Assembly (NCBI GenBank): GCA_011088215.1
Contig: JAALKD010000040.1
Span: forward strand, 1 to 33,883
DNA: 33,883 nucleotides
Reading direction: 5' to 3'
From: Sphingomonadales bacterium
Lineage (GTDB): Bacteria; Pseudomonadota; Alphaproteobacteria; Sphingomonadales; Kordiimonadaceae
The translations under genes and the position numbers were made by a program. The notes below the pieces were generated by a model. It saw only the letters and a list, made by a program, of their open reading frames with translations, ran no database searches and was not told the origin of the DNA. Of the stretch, positions 33,882 to 33,883 are shown piece after piece (position 1 is the first letter of the stretch; every line of letters starts with the position of its first letter).

Positions 33882-33883
33882 AA

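Noticed and set aside
1..33883. CRISPR arrays, rRNA, complete tRNA genes and intact insertion sequences.
   Set aside because: I looked for regularly spaced repeats, cloverleaf sequences and intact transposases with terminal inverted repeats and found none.

Overview
The window reads as chromosomal DNA of a Gram-negative alphaproteobacterium, probably a marine heterotroph (Kordiimonadales- or sphingomonad-like; inference). The grounds are a large TonB-dependent receptor with an N-terminal EEIVVTGS box, Tat and Sec exported hydrolases, a lipobox subtilase with a barrel-like tail, a DgcN/DgcA pair and intermediate GC. No rRNA, CRISPR array or intact tRNA is visible.

Region A (about 1-13.5 kb, all genes on +) looks like an acquired segment. 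It is bracketed by two directly repeated copies of a short region encoding a double-HTH XRE-like protein. The left copy (54-395) is intact. The right copy (13235-13514) is broken by a 62-bp deletion between short repeats. Beside the left copy lie an initiator-tRNA-like fragment (561-594) and the tail of an IS66-type transposase (650-778). Inside are a Tat-exported amidohydrolase, a DUF2306-like membrane protein, and a five-gene cassette at 4340-12969. The cassette holds a membrane-anchored AraC regulator, a 64-aa ORF, a short signal-peptide-bearing ORF, a 539-aa protein faintly resembling P47/TULIP proteins, and a 1355-aa protein with a propeller-like front and a multi-helix hydrophobic tail. 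A 94-nt inverted repeat separates the last two. This cassette is the best candidate for an undescribed system.

Region B (14.0-33.3 kb) is a peptide and D-amino-acid scavenging neighbourhood. It contains a secreted Asp-box (VPS10/BNR) protein, dgcA and dgcN overlapping by ATGA, a divergent LysR regulator with a near-perfect T-N11-A dyad in front of dgcN, two exported M20 hydrolases, a frameshifted CapA-family protein, a TIGR02466-like 2OG-Fe(II) oxygenase, a small secreted protein, a TonB-dependent receptor and a surface subtilase. The logical order is surface proteolysis, outer-membrane uptake, periplasmic M20 or CapA processing, then cytoplasmic N-acetylation and racemisation of D-glutamate. 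The link between these steps is inference from gene content.

Several recent lesions are visible: an exact in-frame 129-bp duplication of one M20 signal peptide, a frameshifted C-terminus in the same gene, and a one-base loss in an A6/T6 run of capA. The right edge enters the C-terminus of a YifB/ComM-type Mg-chelatase-like ATPase on the minus strand, which suggests core chromosome beyond.
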